A stretch of DNA of 64,000 bases from Candidatus Nitrosopumilus sediminis (GTDB lineage Archaea; Thermoproteota; Nitrososphaeria; Nitrososphaerales; Nitrosopumilaceae): NCBI RefSeq assembly GCF_000299395.1, contig NC_018656.1, positions 496,001-560,000 of the forward strand, read 5' to 3'. A program made the translations under genes and the position numbers. Each line of letters starts with the position of its first letter. The stretch's first letter is position 1. The notes beneath the pieces were generated by a model. The model was given only the letters and a program-made list of their open reading frames with translations. It was not told the DNA's origin and ran no database searches. Shown piece by piece: positions 25,207-34,880 of the stretch.

Positions 25207-28200
25207 ATGAATCGTAATGTGCCAATAGTATTTTCTATCCTCCTTTTTGTAGGAATTTTAGTACCTGCATATGCTCAAACTGCTGACCATGTTGTAATTA
25301 ACGAAGTCGACATTAATCCGCCTGGTGATGATTCTAAATCCGTCTCTGAATGGATAGAACTGTACAATCCCACTGACTCTGATATTGACATGAGTGGATG
25401 GAGCATTGCCTCTACTACAACCCTTAAAAAAACAATGACCATTCCATTTGGAGCTGTAATCAAACCGGGACAATTTCTAACGTATTCTTACCAAAGTGTT
25501 TGGTTTACCGATGTTAGTGAGTCAGTTGAACTTAGAGATGAAAACAATGTTGTAATTGACAAGACTCCTGCAATTTCTGATATCAAAAATGATTTTACTT
25601 CTTGGCAAAGAATCTATGATGGTTTTGATTCTGATAGTTCCAGTGATTGGAAGTTTGTAACTTCAACTGCTGGATCTTCTAATGGCAAATTAGTCCAAAC
25701 ACAAACCCTTGATGGTGTTAGTGTAACTGCTTCATCTAACAAACCATTCTATACCTTTGGAGAAGTAGCAACAATTTCTGGAAGCGTTTCTAAAGAGGTG
25801 TTTGTTGTAAAGCCTTTCTTTAAACCTGAACAAATAGTAGTTACTATTTCTGGACCTAATTTTGATAAAACTGTAAACCTTTATCCTGATCTTAATCTGA
25901 ATTACAAAACAACCCTTAGTTTACATCAGGTCTTGGGAATTAATGAGGGCGATTATGACGTAACTGTAAGTTATGGTGGTGCCACTGATACCGCAAGTTT
26001 TTCCGTAGGGTATGAAATAATTCAAAAGGATATCAAACAGGATGGAGAACTAAGTATTGTCACTGATAAATCGCAATATATTCCGGGACAGACCGTTTAC
26101 ATCACCGGTTTTGCTGATGAGATTATTCCTTTTGAGGGGATGAAATTCACTGTAACTGATTTTAATGGAAAGCTGATCTATAATGGAAATCTCTTTCCAA
26201 CAAACGGTAAATTCATGACTAATATTTTCATAACTACTGTAAATCCTGGTTATGGATCATATGATATTGTTGCAGAATATTTTGACAAATCTGCATCTGC
26301 ATCGTTTGAGGTTGTAAAAGATATCAAAGAAGATGTTCCTATATCTTTATGGTCCGATAAGAAAGCATATGGTTTGGGTGATGTGGTAAAAATTTCTGGT
26401 AGAGTAAACAAAGTTTTTGTCAATACGTTGGATTTGGAAATTGTTCAGACAAAACAAACTTCACTTTTGAGTTCCTCTTCAAGTAGTACATCTGGATTTA
26501 AAATTTTAGATGCTGTAACTCTCAAAGGTGACGGTTCATTTGATTACTCTTTTACCATTCCAAATAATTCTCTTAGATTGGGTGATTACAAAATTTCTGT
26601 ATCTAAAGAAATTGGTTCTGCAAAAATTATAATTCCTGTTGTATCTGATCCTGAAAACTATGTTGCCTCTGATACGCCCTTGACAGTTGAAATGGATAAG
26701 GCCGTCTATGAATTTGGTGATACTATGATGATTAGTGGTTTTGTAAAGGATCCTTATAGTAATACCAGTTATAGCTCTGGTACAGGGGTAAAAATTTCTA
26801 TTTCTCATGAAGATGGAACTCCTTTGACAATTGAATCCTTGTCAAAAAAGAACCCTGCTGATATAGGATATTCTTTTACTGCTATTCCTGAAACTTCTGG
26901 TAGATACTTTTTGCAAGTTGATGTGAACAAAAACATCTTCACTAAAGGTAACTATCTTGTAAAATCCCAATATTCTGGTCATACTGCAGTAAATCTATTC
27001 TCCATTGAGGATTCTCTTGATTTGAAAGGCGGACCTGTAATTACACTTGATAAGGAAGTATATGGATTGGGAGAGACTGTTTATCTCAATGGTATTGCGC
27101 CATTAACCGGTATTAATTCAGTTGAGATTTCACTTACAAAACCTGATGGAAGTGTTCGCAATTCTGGTACAACAATTGACAATCAACGTTTCTCATGGTC
27201 TTGGGTTACTCCGATAAGTGAGAAACCTGCAAGCTTGAAACTTGATGCTTCTGAAAGGGACATACAAAAATCAAATTTTGGAGTATACAAAATTAGGGTT
27301 TCAATTGGTTCTAATAATCTAGATCTTTTCTTCAAAGTTTCTGCAGATCCTGAAAATGATTCATTATCCAAAACACCTCTCTTTGTATCTACTGAAAAAT
27401 CATTGTACAAGGCTGGTGAAAAATTAAAAGTCATTGGAAATGTCATTAAACGTCAACAAGGTACTGAAGGCCTTGTAGTACCTGAACGAGTTACTATCAA
27501 AGTACTTGATGGTAAATTCCCTTTCAAACAAATCCATGAATCTTCTGTTTACCCCAATCAAGGTGGTGACTTTTCAAGTCTCTTTGAATTACCAGCTACC
27601 ATATTTAGTGAAGGTCTCTATTCTGTAAAAGCATCTTACTCTAAGGCTTCTGCAAAGTCTGAATTTAGTGTGACAAATGATTTCATTTTCGGCATAGACG
27701 CTGATTTGACTCTTTTAGTAAATACTGACAAATCTGAATATTATCCTGGCGATGTTGTTTCAATTAGTGGAAAACCAAACAAGCTAATCTATCTTGAAGG
27801 ATTTGATGTGAGTATAATCAAGAAATCTGAAACTGAAATTACTTGTGGCTCGTTTATTTGTGGAAAAAATACAGGACCTGTGACTACAATTCGTCCAAGC
27901 CCTTCTGGATCTTTCACACATCAATTTGTAATTCCTGATAAAGCAACATCTATTGGAACATACGAAGTAACAGTTGATGCTGATTTTGAGAAAAAATCGG
28001 TCAAATTCAATGTTGTTGAAAAACCAATTGTTGAAAAATCTAACACTGTAATTGAGAAAGAAAACAGAATATCTGAGAAGATGATCTCAATTACTACTCA
28101 AGATAAAATTTCTGAAGATGTAGTTATTTCACCTAGAGTGATTTCAGGCTCTTTGATTACTCCTGCAAGAGGAGATGAATCTAATGTGAACCTCAAAGTA

Positions 28201-28476
28201 TCAACTGAATTTGGCACGTGTATTATTGGATCTGATGCTGATTGTTTGGTAAAAGAATCTACCAGAAAACCAGGCCAAATCTATGATGTTGTAGATGTAG
28301 ATGGAATAAGTCTTAAGGTAAGATATAGTGGCCCTGATGTACGTTTGGAAAAGTTCAGCATTTTACCTGAATCTGAAAATACATTTTTGCCTGATGCCAA
28401 TTGGAACGTCGAGGTAATCAAGGATGAACAAGTTACAAGATTTTATTATAAAGTTACATACAAAACATTAGAGTAA
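25207..28476 (+). CDS. Large secreted surface protein with lamin-tail domain and repeated Ig-like domains
   Basis: A 1089-residue exported protein. Residues 1-24 are a signal peptide. A lamin-tail (LTD) domain follows at about 27-160, marked by VINEVDINPPG, EWIELYNPTDSDIDMSGW and TSWQRIYDG. The rest consists of about eight beta-sandwich repeats, each opening with a motif like DKSQYIPGQTVYITGFA, DKAVYEFGDTMMISGFV or DKSEYYPGDVVSISGKP. No C-terminal membrane anchor is visible. An S-layer-associated or matrix role is plausible. Confidence 0.85.
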   Translation: MNRNVPIVFSILLFVGILVPAYAQTADHVVINEVDINPPGDDSKSVSEWIELYNPTDSDIDMSGWSIASTTTLKKTMTIPFGAVIKPGQFLTYSYQSVWFTDVSESVELRDENNVVIDKTPAISDIKNDFTSWQRIYDGFDSDSSSDWKFVTSTAGSSNGKLVQTQTLDGVSVTASSNKPFYTFGEVATISGSVSKEVFVVKPFFKPEQIVVTISGPNFDKTVNLYPDLNLNYKTTLSLHQVLGINEGDYDVTVSYGGATDTASFSVGYEIIQKDIKQDGELSIVTDKSQYIPGQTVYITGFADEIIPFEGMKFTVTDFNGKLIYNGNLFPTNGKFMTNIFITTVNPGYGSYDIVAEYFDKSASASFEVVKDIKEDVPISLWSDKKAYGLGDVVKISGRVNKVFVNTLDLEIVQTKQTSLLSSSSSSTSGFKILDAVTLKGDGSFDYSFTIPNNSLRLGDYKISVSKEIGSAKIIIPVVSDPENYVASDTPLTVEMDKAVYEFGDTMMISGFVKDPYSNTSYSSGTGVKISISHEDGTPLTIESLSKKNPADIGYSFTAIPETSGRYFLQVDVNKNIFTKGNYLVKSQYSGHTAVNLFSIEDSLDLKGGPVITLDKEVYGLGETVYLNGIAPLTGINSVEISLTKPDGSVRNSGTTIDNQRFSWSWVTPISEKPASLKLDASERDIQKSNFGVYKIRVSIGSNNLDLFFKVSADPENDSLSKTPLFVSTEKSLYKAGEKLKVIGNVIKRQQGTEGLVVPERVTIKVLDGKFPFKQIHESSVYPNQGGDFSSLFELPATIFSEGLYSVKASYSKASAKSEFSVTNDFIFGIDADLTLLVNTDKSEYYPGDVVSISGKPNKLIYLEGFDVSIIKKSETEITCGSFICGKNTGPVTTIRPSPSGSFTHQFVIPDKATSIGTYEVTVDADFEKKSVKFNVVEKPIVEKSNTVIEKENRISEKMISITTQDKISEDVVISPRVISGSLITPARGDESNVNLKVSTEFGTCIIGSDADCLVKESTRKPGQIYDVVDVDGISLKVRYSGPDVRLEKFSILPESENTFLPDANWNVEVIKDEQVTRFYYKVTYKTLE

Positions 28477-28512
28477 ATTCAAAATACTCTGTGAATCTTA
28501 TTCTTTGTTAGC

Positions 28513-29004
28513 ATGAAATTACAAGTTTTGATGTTTTACCAAGATGATCCTAAAAAATGCACAGCTGCTAAAATGGTAAAATTTGGCCTCGCTCAAAATA
28601 TTAAAAAAATTGGTTCAAAAGGATTGGTCTTAGATCCATTTTCTGAAAAAACTTTACTGCCTAAAGATAAATCATCAATTCATTCCATTATAGGAATTGA
28701 TTGCTCTTGGAATCTTGCAGATCAGGCATTTTCTAAAAAATTTGATGGTATCAAAAGAAAACTTCCTCCATTATTGGCTGGAAATCCTGTAAACTATTCC
28801 AAATTGAATAAATTAACTACTGTTGAAGCATTGGCCGCATCATTATTTATTTTGGGTTCTAAAGAACAAGCCTTAGAATTGCTTGATAAATTCAAATGGG
28901 GTCATACATTTTATGAACTCAATCAAAATCTTCTAGAGGAATATTCTAAACTTGAAAATGAATCTCAGATAGAATTGATTTTAAAAGATTATGGTCTGAT
29001 TTAG
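28513..29004 (+). CDS. tsr3: 16S rRNA aminocarboxypropyltransferase, Tsr3/DUF367 family
   Basis: A SPOUT-like enzyme that transfers the 3-amino-3-carboxypropyl group of SAM to a modified uridine in small-subunit rRNA. Family motifs include DPKKCTAAKMVKFG near the start, IIGIDCSWN, and KLPPLLAGNPVNYSKLNKLTTVEALAA split here by position (about residues 85-111). Length (163) fits archaeal members. It overlaps the convergent substrate-binding-protein gene by four bases. Confidence 0.93.
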   Translation: MKLQVLMFYQDDPKKCTAAKMVKFGLAQNIKKIGSKGLVLDPFSEKTLLPKDKSSIHSIIGIDCSWNLADQAFSKKFDGIKRKLPPLLAGNPVNYSKLNKLTTVEALAASLFILGSKEQALELLDKFKWGHTFYELNQNLLEEYSKLENESQIELILKDYGLI

Positions 29005-31454
29005 TTTCTTCTTTTAAGATATACTACAATTCCTAGAATAACAATAATTGGTGCAATCCAAATCCAATACGTTGATTCGTTTTCGGAAAATTCTGTGTTT
29101 TCATAACTGCTAATCGGTAATTCAACAATGTTGTCTGTAACAATGAAACTTGATTCATAAAAATCAGGCTTTAAAACTGAGTTTGAAATTGCAAATATTT
29201 TGATATTGCTTGATCCTATGCCTAGTTTACTGGATTCTTCTGATGGTATTTTGATGACTGTGTTTGATTCTTTAACATTTTGTGTCTTTGAAATAATTTT
29301 TTCTCCTTGATTATTTGTCAAAAAATATAATATTGAATCTGAATTTTTCGTCTCAATAGTTAACGTAATCTCTTCTCCTCGCTGAATTGATTTTTTCATA
29401 TCTATTTTTTCAATTATTGGAAATTCTGTGTTTTCAAATCTTTCCCATTCTCCTTTTTTGAATGGATATGAATCATCATCAAATGCAGATACTTTGATGG
29501 TTCTTGATTCTGGTGAATATGATTCTAAATAAAACGGACCATTACTTATTACAGCATGATGTTTATTTTGAATCCAACTTATTGAAGAATCATATCTGTT
29601 TTGATAATATTCTGAATCTTGGTTATTTCCTTTTAATGCTTCAGGGATGTATTTTTTTTCTTTGAATTCTTGCAAATAGCTTTTAATCGTATTTGCATCA
29701 TTAGGAATGATTAATGATATCCAGTTTACATTTTTGCTAGTTGCACCTGATCTTGAGAATGACACTTTTCTATCTATTACTGCGTTTTCCATTGCAGAAG
29801 TGATTTCCCAAGGAACAGAGCTCCACAAAACTGCCCAATCCGCAATCTCTCCTTCATCAAAATGCCAATAATCTACATACACTTCAATTGTATCCTCATC
29901 AATTTGGTTTATTCCTTTGATTGTCTGTATGTTTTGAGCAGCTCTTGGCGTAAATTCGGTGTCAAATGATTTATCATTTTCATCTGTCTGAGTTCCCCAC
30001 TCTATTGTAAAATACAATGAATGCAAAACATCATTCATGTCCATCTTTTCGCCATTATGCCAATTGCTGAATTTAAAATCAAATGTAACTCTGCTGGTAG
30101 CCTGTGCATCTTCATCTACATTTTCCCATTTTTGCAATACGGGACTCCAAATTTTTGCTTCTTGTGGAATGTTGATTTTTTCATTAGGTCCCTTTGTTTT
30201 GACTTCCCATGTTGCTCTCACTGGAAACGTTTCACCTGTAAAGGGATGTTTGAACGTTGCAGGATCTGAAATTATGCCCCAAATATGTCTGCTGTAACTA
30301 TCTGTTAATCCCATAATTGGATTCCATGCTCCTTGGTAGATTTGTTTGACTCCTATAACTAATTCATCATGATTGCCTTTGGCATTAATAGGAGTAAATC
30401 TGCTTGGAACACCTGCTCCAAAATCATTTACAACCCCACTGATTTTTTCATTGGCAACATATTGATCTATTTTACTTGCCAAAAAAATTCTGACTGACTC
30501 ATTTACTCCTTCAACAACAGATTCTTGAATTAATTCTGTTCTTTGTTCTTCTGTTTCAAAATCACCGGTGTATATTTTTTGAGTGAGAGTATCTAATTTG
30601 TCATTTTTGTAATTCCAATATGTTGGATCATTGAATCCTGGCATATTTGAAAACCAAGGTGAATACATCTGACCTAGTCCTACTGAATCATATCTTACAA
30701 ACGCAGAACGGCCCCATCCTTCTGTGTATAAATTCCATTTTACATCTGAAGGATTCGAACCATAAACTACAACAAATGCTTTATTCAAATCCCCAAAATC
30801 TTTTTTTATTGAAAATCCTATTTTTTCTAACTCTACTGATAGTATTTCCCCTATGGATTTTCTTACTGGATCATCGCTTCTGATAAAAATTGTGATCTCT
30901 ATTGGAATCCCTTTCATTTCCCACTTTCCATTGTTTTTGATTGCTCCTTTCTCTTCTAATGCTCTTGAGATGATTTTTTCTGCAAGTGTGGGATTGTATT
31001 TGAAATTAAATGTCTCAAGTTGTTCCACAACTGTAAGATATTCCGGATCTGATGGGCCATAGTATGAAATGATTGGGGAACCATATCCTCCCATCAATTC
31101 ATTTACAATTAGCTTTCTATCTACTAGGTAATTTAATGCAAATCTGATATCCTGGCTTGAAAAAGGATTGAATTTTTCTGATTCTGCGGGATTCATTAGA
31201 ATACTATAGGAACCCCCTGTAGAATCAAAAATCTGCAATCCTTCAACGTTTTGCTTATTTTCTAATCTGTCAGGTGATATTGTATAGTAATACAAATCAA
31301 GATTTCCATTACGTACTTCTTCTAATGCTGTATTTTCATCCAAATATTGTATGAATTTCACTGAATCAAAAAATGTATTTTTTTCTGCAAATGATTCATT
31401 ATACATTATTGACGATACTGAAAAAGCTAGCATGATAACTAGCATAATTTTCAT
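29001..31454 (-). CDS. ABC transporter substrate-binding protein, family 5 (peptide type), with permuted lobes and C-terminal anchor
   Basis: An 817-residue exported protein with a signal peptide (1-23) and a C-terminal membrane helix plus KRRN (793-817). It belongs to the DppA/OppA-type family, but the order looks unusual. Residues 25-350 resemble the usual second half (GNLDLYYYTISPDRL, then DIRFALNYLVDRKLIVNELMGGYG with the conserved D-R). Residues 370-680 resemble the usual first half (ELVIGVKQIYQGAWNPIMG, FDFKFSNWHNGEKMDMNDV, GPFYLESYSP). An Ig-like segment follows. The matching ATPase may be the gene at 62143-63108. Confidence 0.88.
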   Translation of the reverse strand: MKIMLVIMLAFSVSSIMYNESFAEKNTFFDSVKFIQYLDENTALEEVRNGNLDLYYYTISPDRLENKQNVEGLQIFDSTGGSYSILMNPAESEKFNPFSSQDIRFALNYLVDRKLIVNELMGGYGSPIISYYGPSDPEYLTVVEQLETFNFKYNPTLAEKIISRALEEKGAIKNNGKWEMKGIPIEITIFIRSDDPVRKSIGEILSVELEKIGFSIKKDFGDLNKAFVVVYGSNPSDVKWNLYTEGWGRSAFVRYDSVGLGQMYSPWFSNMPGFNDPTYWNYKNDKLDTLTQKIYTGDFETEEQRTELIQESVVEGVNESVRIFLASKIDQYVANEKISGVVNDFGAGVPSRFTPINAKGNHDELVIGVKQIYQGAWNPIMGLTDSYSRHIWGIISDPATFKHPFTGETFPVRATWEVKTKGPNEKINIPQEAKIWSPVLQKWENVDEDAQATSRVTFDFKFSNWHNGEKMDMNDVLHSLYFTIEWGTQTDENDKSFDTEFTPRAAQNIQTIKGINQIDEDTIEVYVDYWHFDEGEIADWAVLWSSVPWEITSAMENAVIDRKVSFSRSGATSKNVNWISLIIPNDANTIKSYLQEFKEKKYIPEALKGNNQDSEYYQNRYDSSISWIQNKHHAVISNGPFYLESYSPESRTIKVSAFDDDSYPFKKGEWERFENTEFPIIEKIDMKKSIQRGEEITLTIETKNSDSILYFLTNNQGEKIISKTQNVKESNTVIKIPSEESSKLGIGSSNIKIFAISNSVLKPDFYESSFIVTDNIVELPISSYENTEFSENESTYWIWIAPIIVILGIVVYLKRRN

Positions 31455-31502
31455 GTCATTACTTTCAAAACCATGTAATAAAACCTATATTATTATACCC
31501 TC

Positions 31503-32189
31503 ATGTTATTATCTCCTAAAACCTATATTTCTAAAATGCCTCAAAAATTACAATTGAAAATTCATCCTAAAATGATAGCCGGATTGCAGGGAATTATTCC
31601 CGGCGGCGTGTCTGTTAAAGATTTTTCTGCTGTTACAAAAATGAATCCCGATGATTCTAAAATAATTTTGGATGAATTTATTAAAAATAATATTGGAACA
31701 AAACAAGATGATTTTTATTATTTTGAAGTTGGTGATAAATTAAAAATTGCAGTATCTTTACTTGAACATGGTTCACCAATTGATGAAATTTCTATCGCAT
31801 TGGATTGGAGGGATTTTGAAGGATTAACTGCTGAAATATTATCTGAAAAAAATTTTGCAGTATTAAAAAATATGATGTTGACAAAACCTAGGATGGAAAT
31901 AGATGTGGTAGGAATTAGACTTGGGATTGCAATTTTAATTGACTGCAAACACTGGAAACAATATAGTACATCTGCATTATCTACTGCTGTTAAAAAACAA
32001 ATTGAAAGGACTAAACAATATGTCTCAAAAACTCCTGGCGCCATTGCCGTGCCTGTAATTGTGACATTATATCAAGACAAAATTGATTTTATAGAAAATG
32101 TGCCTATTGTTCCTATTTTTCAATTTGCATCATTTATTGATGAATTTTACGGAAACATTGATCAAATGAAGACTATAGGAACAGACTAG
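31503..32189 (+). CDS. Restriction-endonuclease-like (Mrr/PD-(D/E)XK) protein
   Basis: A protein of about 217-228 residues. The N-terminal third is a small helical or winged-helix-like domain. The C-terminal part (about 98-215) is an Mrr-type nuclease fold: WRDFEGLTAEILSEKNFAV is the family helix, MEIDVVGI supplies the acidic residue and ILIDCKHW the D-x-K catalytic core. No methyltransferase lies nearby, so a repair or general DNA-processing role is as likely as restriction. Start is ATG 31503 or ATG 31536 (MPQKLQLKIHP). It overlaps the convergent DUF2070 gene by 17 bases. Confidence 0.82.
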   Translation: MLLSPKTYISKMPQKLQLKIHPKMIAGLQGIIPGGVSVKDFSAVTKMNPDDSKIILDEFIKNNIGTKQDDFYYFEVGDKLKIAVSLLEHGSPIDEISIALDWRDFEGLTAEILSEKNFAVLKNMMLTKPRMEIDVVGIRLGIAILIDCKHWKQYSTSALSTAVKKQIERTKQYVSKTPGAIAVPVIVTLYQDKIDFIENVPIVPIFQFASFIDEFYGNIDQMKTIGTD

Positions 32190-33921
32190 TTACAAAAAAT
32201 ATTACTCCTCCAATCACAAACCCCTTGGTGATTTTTAGAGAATTATCTAACGCTTTGGAATAATCTTCGTAAATTCCTTGGCCCATCACTTTGACATTGG
32301 TTTCATTTTCTAAAATTTCAAATTTTGCTTTTCCGGTATTCTGTTCTGCCTTTTTTGCAATTTCAAAAAACCATTTTGCTAGTTTGTCTGCGCTTGTAAT
32401 TAATCCTAATTGGTAGTATCCATTTCTGTTTCTAGCTTTGACTGGGGCGTAATGTGTATCTGATGTACAAATTTCAAGTAATTGATAATCTTTCTTTGCA
32501 AAAATATCTATAATTTTTTCCCTAACACCATTTTCCATGTTATTAGAATCTGCCCATCCAAGAAAATATTTTTTCTCGTTTAGTTTTAAACAAATAATTC
32601 CCAATCCTCCCATTCCCAAATCTTCTGTCCAAACATCCATTTCATCAGTATTGGCATAGCCGAACTCTATTGGGAAACTATCTTTTGTAATCAAAGAGTC
32701 TAAACATGATTTAGCGGCTTTTAGCATGTCTTCACCATCATCTTTTGAAATTTCTTCTCCCATAGCATTATGGCAATCCACTATCATCGTTCTTGTGTAA
32801 TTTCGATTTTTTGCATATTGGACAATTTCCGTCATTATGTAGCTGGGAAGATCTTCCATTCCATGTGGTGATAATGATAAAAATAACAATGGGTTATTTT
32901 CAAAAAGCAAACCTGTTACTCTAGCTTTGTTAATTTGAACTGTTACTGGTTCTGTACATTTCATTCCTTCTTCCTTGACTTTGCTTTTTTCTAAATTTTT
33001 CAAATATTTTTCAACTTCATTTCTTGATGGAAGATTTAATGCATGGTCTGAAATACTGTGCATAATCATTGCTGATGACGACAGATTCTTGTAAATCAGG
33101 TAGGGAATATTGCTTCCTCCTACGGGATGATATGGACCCGGGTGAATTCCTGGTAGTACCATCCTGAATTCTTTTTGGCCATCATGTGTTGAAAATTTTA
33201 TTTGTGATGTGGATACTTTGGTTTCACTTGAGCGTTGCTCCATTAACTCTTCTGCATCTGCAAAATCATTTCCTTGAGATGCAAGATATGCTTGAATTGT
33301 TTTATGTGTGCTCTCCATACCTGGTCTTCCTGCTCTATCTGTTAGGACTGACCATACACTTGCAATAACCATAAAAGAAATTCCATATCCTAATCCAATT
33401 GGTTCGCTAAGAATTGAAACCCACATATCTTGAGGAATTAACACAAAATACATTGCTAATGGCTGAATTAGACAAATCGTCCATGCTTTTTTGAGACTTG
33501 CACCTAATGTTGTAGTGTAAATTCCTATTCTGAAACTTGCAAAAAGCAATATTCCGAAAGTTATGAAAAATAATTGCAAGTCCTTTGATAAAACAATACT
33601 TGAGAGTATTCCCATCAAAAGCGTAACTGTCAATAACATGTTTCCAAAAAGTGAGGAATGCAATGACTTTGAATATTCTTTTTTCTTTGAGAATCGTGTA
33701 TCAAGTAATTGTGTTAAAACTAGTACTGCTAAAACAATTGGTAGTCTATACCAATTTTCTTCAAACCCTAAATTACCTAAATATCCAAAATATATTGCTA
33801 AAACTGAAACTGAAGCTACTACCAGTGAAACGACTAGTGAGAAATAATGTGATGATGGATTAACTAAAGTAAGGGAGAACCTATTGTGTATGTTTGAAAC
33901 ATCGTCTGAAGCTTTTTCCAT
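32173..33921 (-). CDS. DUF2070-family archaeal membrane protein
   Basis: A 582-residue protein of archaeal DUF2070. About six to seven membrane helices fill residues 25-200. The soluble C-terminal domain (220-560) is rich in conserved His/Asp motifs: GIHPGPYHPVGGSNIPY, LSPHGMEDLPS, DCHNAMGE and CTSDTHYAP. These look like metal or active-site positions, so a hydrolase role is possible, but no function is established from sequence. A last membrane helix ends the protein. It starts seven bases after the Sec61beta stop. Confidence 0.88.
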   Translation of the reverse strand: MEKASDDVSNIHNRFSLTLVNPSSHYFSLVVSLVVASVSVLAIYFGYLGNLGFEENWYRLPIVLAVLVLTQLLDTRFSKKKEYSKSLHSSLFGNMLLTVTLLMGILSSIVLSKDLQLFFITFGILLFASFRIGIYTTTLGASLKKAWTICLIQPLAMYFVLIPQDMWVSILSEPIGLGYGISFMVIASVWSVLTDRAGRPGMESTHKTIQAYLASQGNDFADAEELMEQRSSETKVSTSQIKFSTHDGQKEFRMVLPGIHPGPYHPVGGSNIPYLIYKNLSSSAMIMHSISDHALNLPSRNEVEKYLKNLEKSKVKEEGMKCTEPVTVQINKARVTGLLFENNPLLFLSLSPHGMEDLPSYIMTEIVQYAKNRNYTRTMIVDCHNAMGEEISKDDGEDMLKAAKSCLDSLITKDSFPIEFGYANTDEMDVWTEDLGMGGLGIICLKLNEKKYFLGWADSNNMENGVREKIIDIFAKKDYQLLEICTSDTHYAPVKARNRNGYYQLGLITSADKLAKWFFEIAKKAEQNTGKAKFEILENETNVKVMGQGIYEDYSKALDNSLKITKGFVIGGVIFFVTSLFL

Positions 33922-33928
33922 TGTTTAT

Positions 33929-34093
33929 TCACGGAGCTAGAAATAAATCGATTATCCATGAAATTGCAATTAAGCTGATTGGAATTGATACTACAATTTT
34001 TGGATCTAATTTGAATCCTTTTGTCTCATCTTCAAAGAATCTCATGAGACCTCCACTTGATGCTGGAAGTGGTGCTGATTTCTTATCTGCCAT
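33929..34093 (-). CDS. Preprotein translocase subunit Sec61beta (SecG-type)
   Basis: A 54-residue protein, short enough to be missed by gene finders. The N-terminus is MADKKSAPLPASSGGLMRFF, the typical glycine/serine segment, followed by DETKGFKLDPKIVV and one C-terminal membrane helix (VSIPISLIAISWIIDLFL). This is the archaeal Sec61beta pattern; the subunit sits beside SecY and SecE in the translocon. It is in a run with the p27-like zinc protein upstream (35 bases) and DUF2070 downstream (7 bases). Confidence 0.92.
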   Translation of the reverse strand: MADKKSAPLPASSGGLMRFFEDETKGFKLDPKIVVSIPISLIAISWIIDLFLAP

Positions 34094-34128
34094 TACAATT
34101 CGTCATCGCGGATTTTAACATAAAAACT

Positions 34129-34461
34129 TTATTGTTTTTTCTTTAATTTTCCCATTGTTTCTAATAGGGAATTGATCGTTTTGAGAATATTTTGCTGTTT
34201 TTCATGATCTTTTTCATTTTCTAATTCTTTTGTAAGAATCTCCATCTTTTTTTCCAATGTTTTTTCTATTGATGGTGATGTTTCTTCTGTTTGACTTTGT
34301 TTTGGAATCTCTTTTTTTTCTGGTTGACGACCACAACTAATGCACAATGCCTGCCCTTGTTTCATCACTCTTACTCCTTTACAATATGGACATGGTTCGC
34401 TGAGTAGTGTTGCTCCTTTTAGTAGCATTTCTGCAGCTTTTTTTGTAAGATCTTCTGTCAT
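34129..34461 (-). CDS. Sjogren's autoantigen p27-family zinc-ribbon protein
   Basis: A 110-residue protein matching the Auto_anti-p27 (SSSCA1/ZNRD2) family. The N-terminal helix TKKAAEMLLKGATLLSEPCP leads into a zinc ribbon made of CPYC and CISCG. A charged coiled coil fills the C-terminal half. The archaeal role is unknown. It is the first gene in the run with Sec61beta and DUF2070. Confidence 0.88.
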   Translation of the reverse strand: MTEDLTKKAAEMLLKGATLLSEPCPYCKGVRVMKQGQALCISCGRQPEKKEIPKQSQTEETSPSIEKTLEKKMEILTKELENEKDHEKQQNILKTINSLLETMGKLKKKQ

Positions 34462-34565
34462 AATATTTCATTAATTTTCTGTTTAAAAAATACGATTGTT
34501 TTTCATTTTTCAATCCTGTTCAAACAAGGCTTAATAGTGTGAATAATTGAAATTATTTCGAACGA

Positions 34566-34874
34566 ATGGCGGTAATTTGTAATACTTGTGGTCTTCCAGA
34601 AGATTTGTGTGCTTGTGGTGAACTTGCCAAAGATAGTACTAAGATAATTATTCGATTAGAAACTAGACGTTTTAAGAAAAAGGGTACTATGATTGAAGGA
34701 TTGGATCCTAAGTTAAACAATTTAGAAACTGTTGCAAAAGAACTCAAAAACAAATATGCTTGTGGGGGGACTGCAAAAGAAGGTTACATTTTCTTACAAG
34801 GTGATCATCGAGACACAATCAAAGACACTTTGATAAATTTGGGATTTGCAGAAGATACTATCGAACTACATTAG
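34566..34874 (+). CDS. Translation initiation factor aIF1 (SUI1 family)
   Basis: A 102-residue SUI1-domain protein that helps select the start codon on the small ribosomal subunit. The core motif is KKGTMIEGLD followed by ACGGTAKEGYIFLQGDHRD, typical of eIF1/SUI1. A cysteine knuckle at the N-terminus (CNTCGLPEDLCACG) fits the zinc-binding extension of archaeal members. It starts with ATG 34566 and is followed seven bases later by the CPBP protease gene. Confidence 0.95.
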   Translation: MAVICNTCGLPEDLCACGELAKDSTKIIIRLETRRFKKKGTMIEGLDPKLNNLETVAKELKNKYACGGTAKEGYIFLQGDHRDTIKDTLINLGFAEDTIELH

Positions 34875-34880
34875 AGTGAA

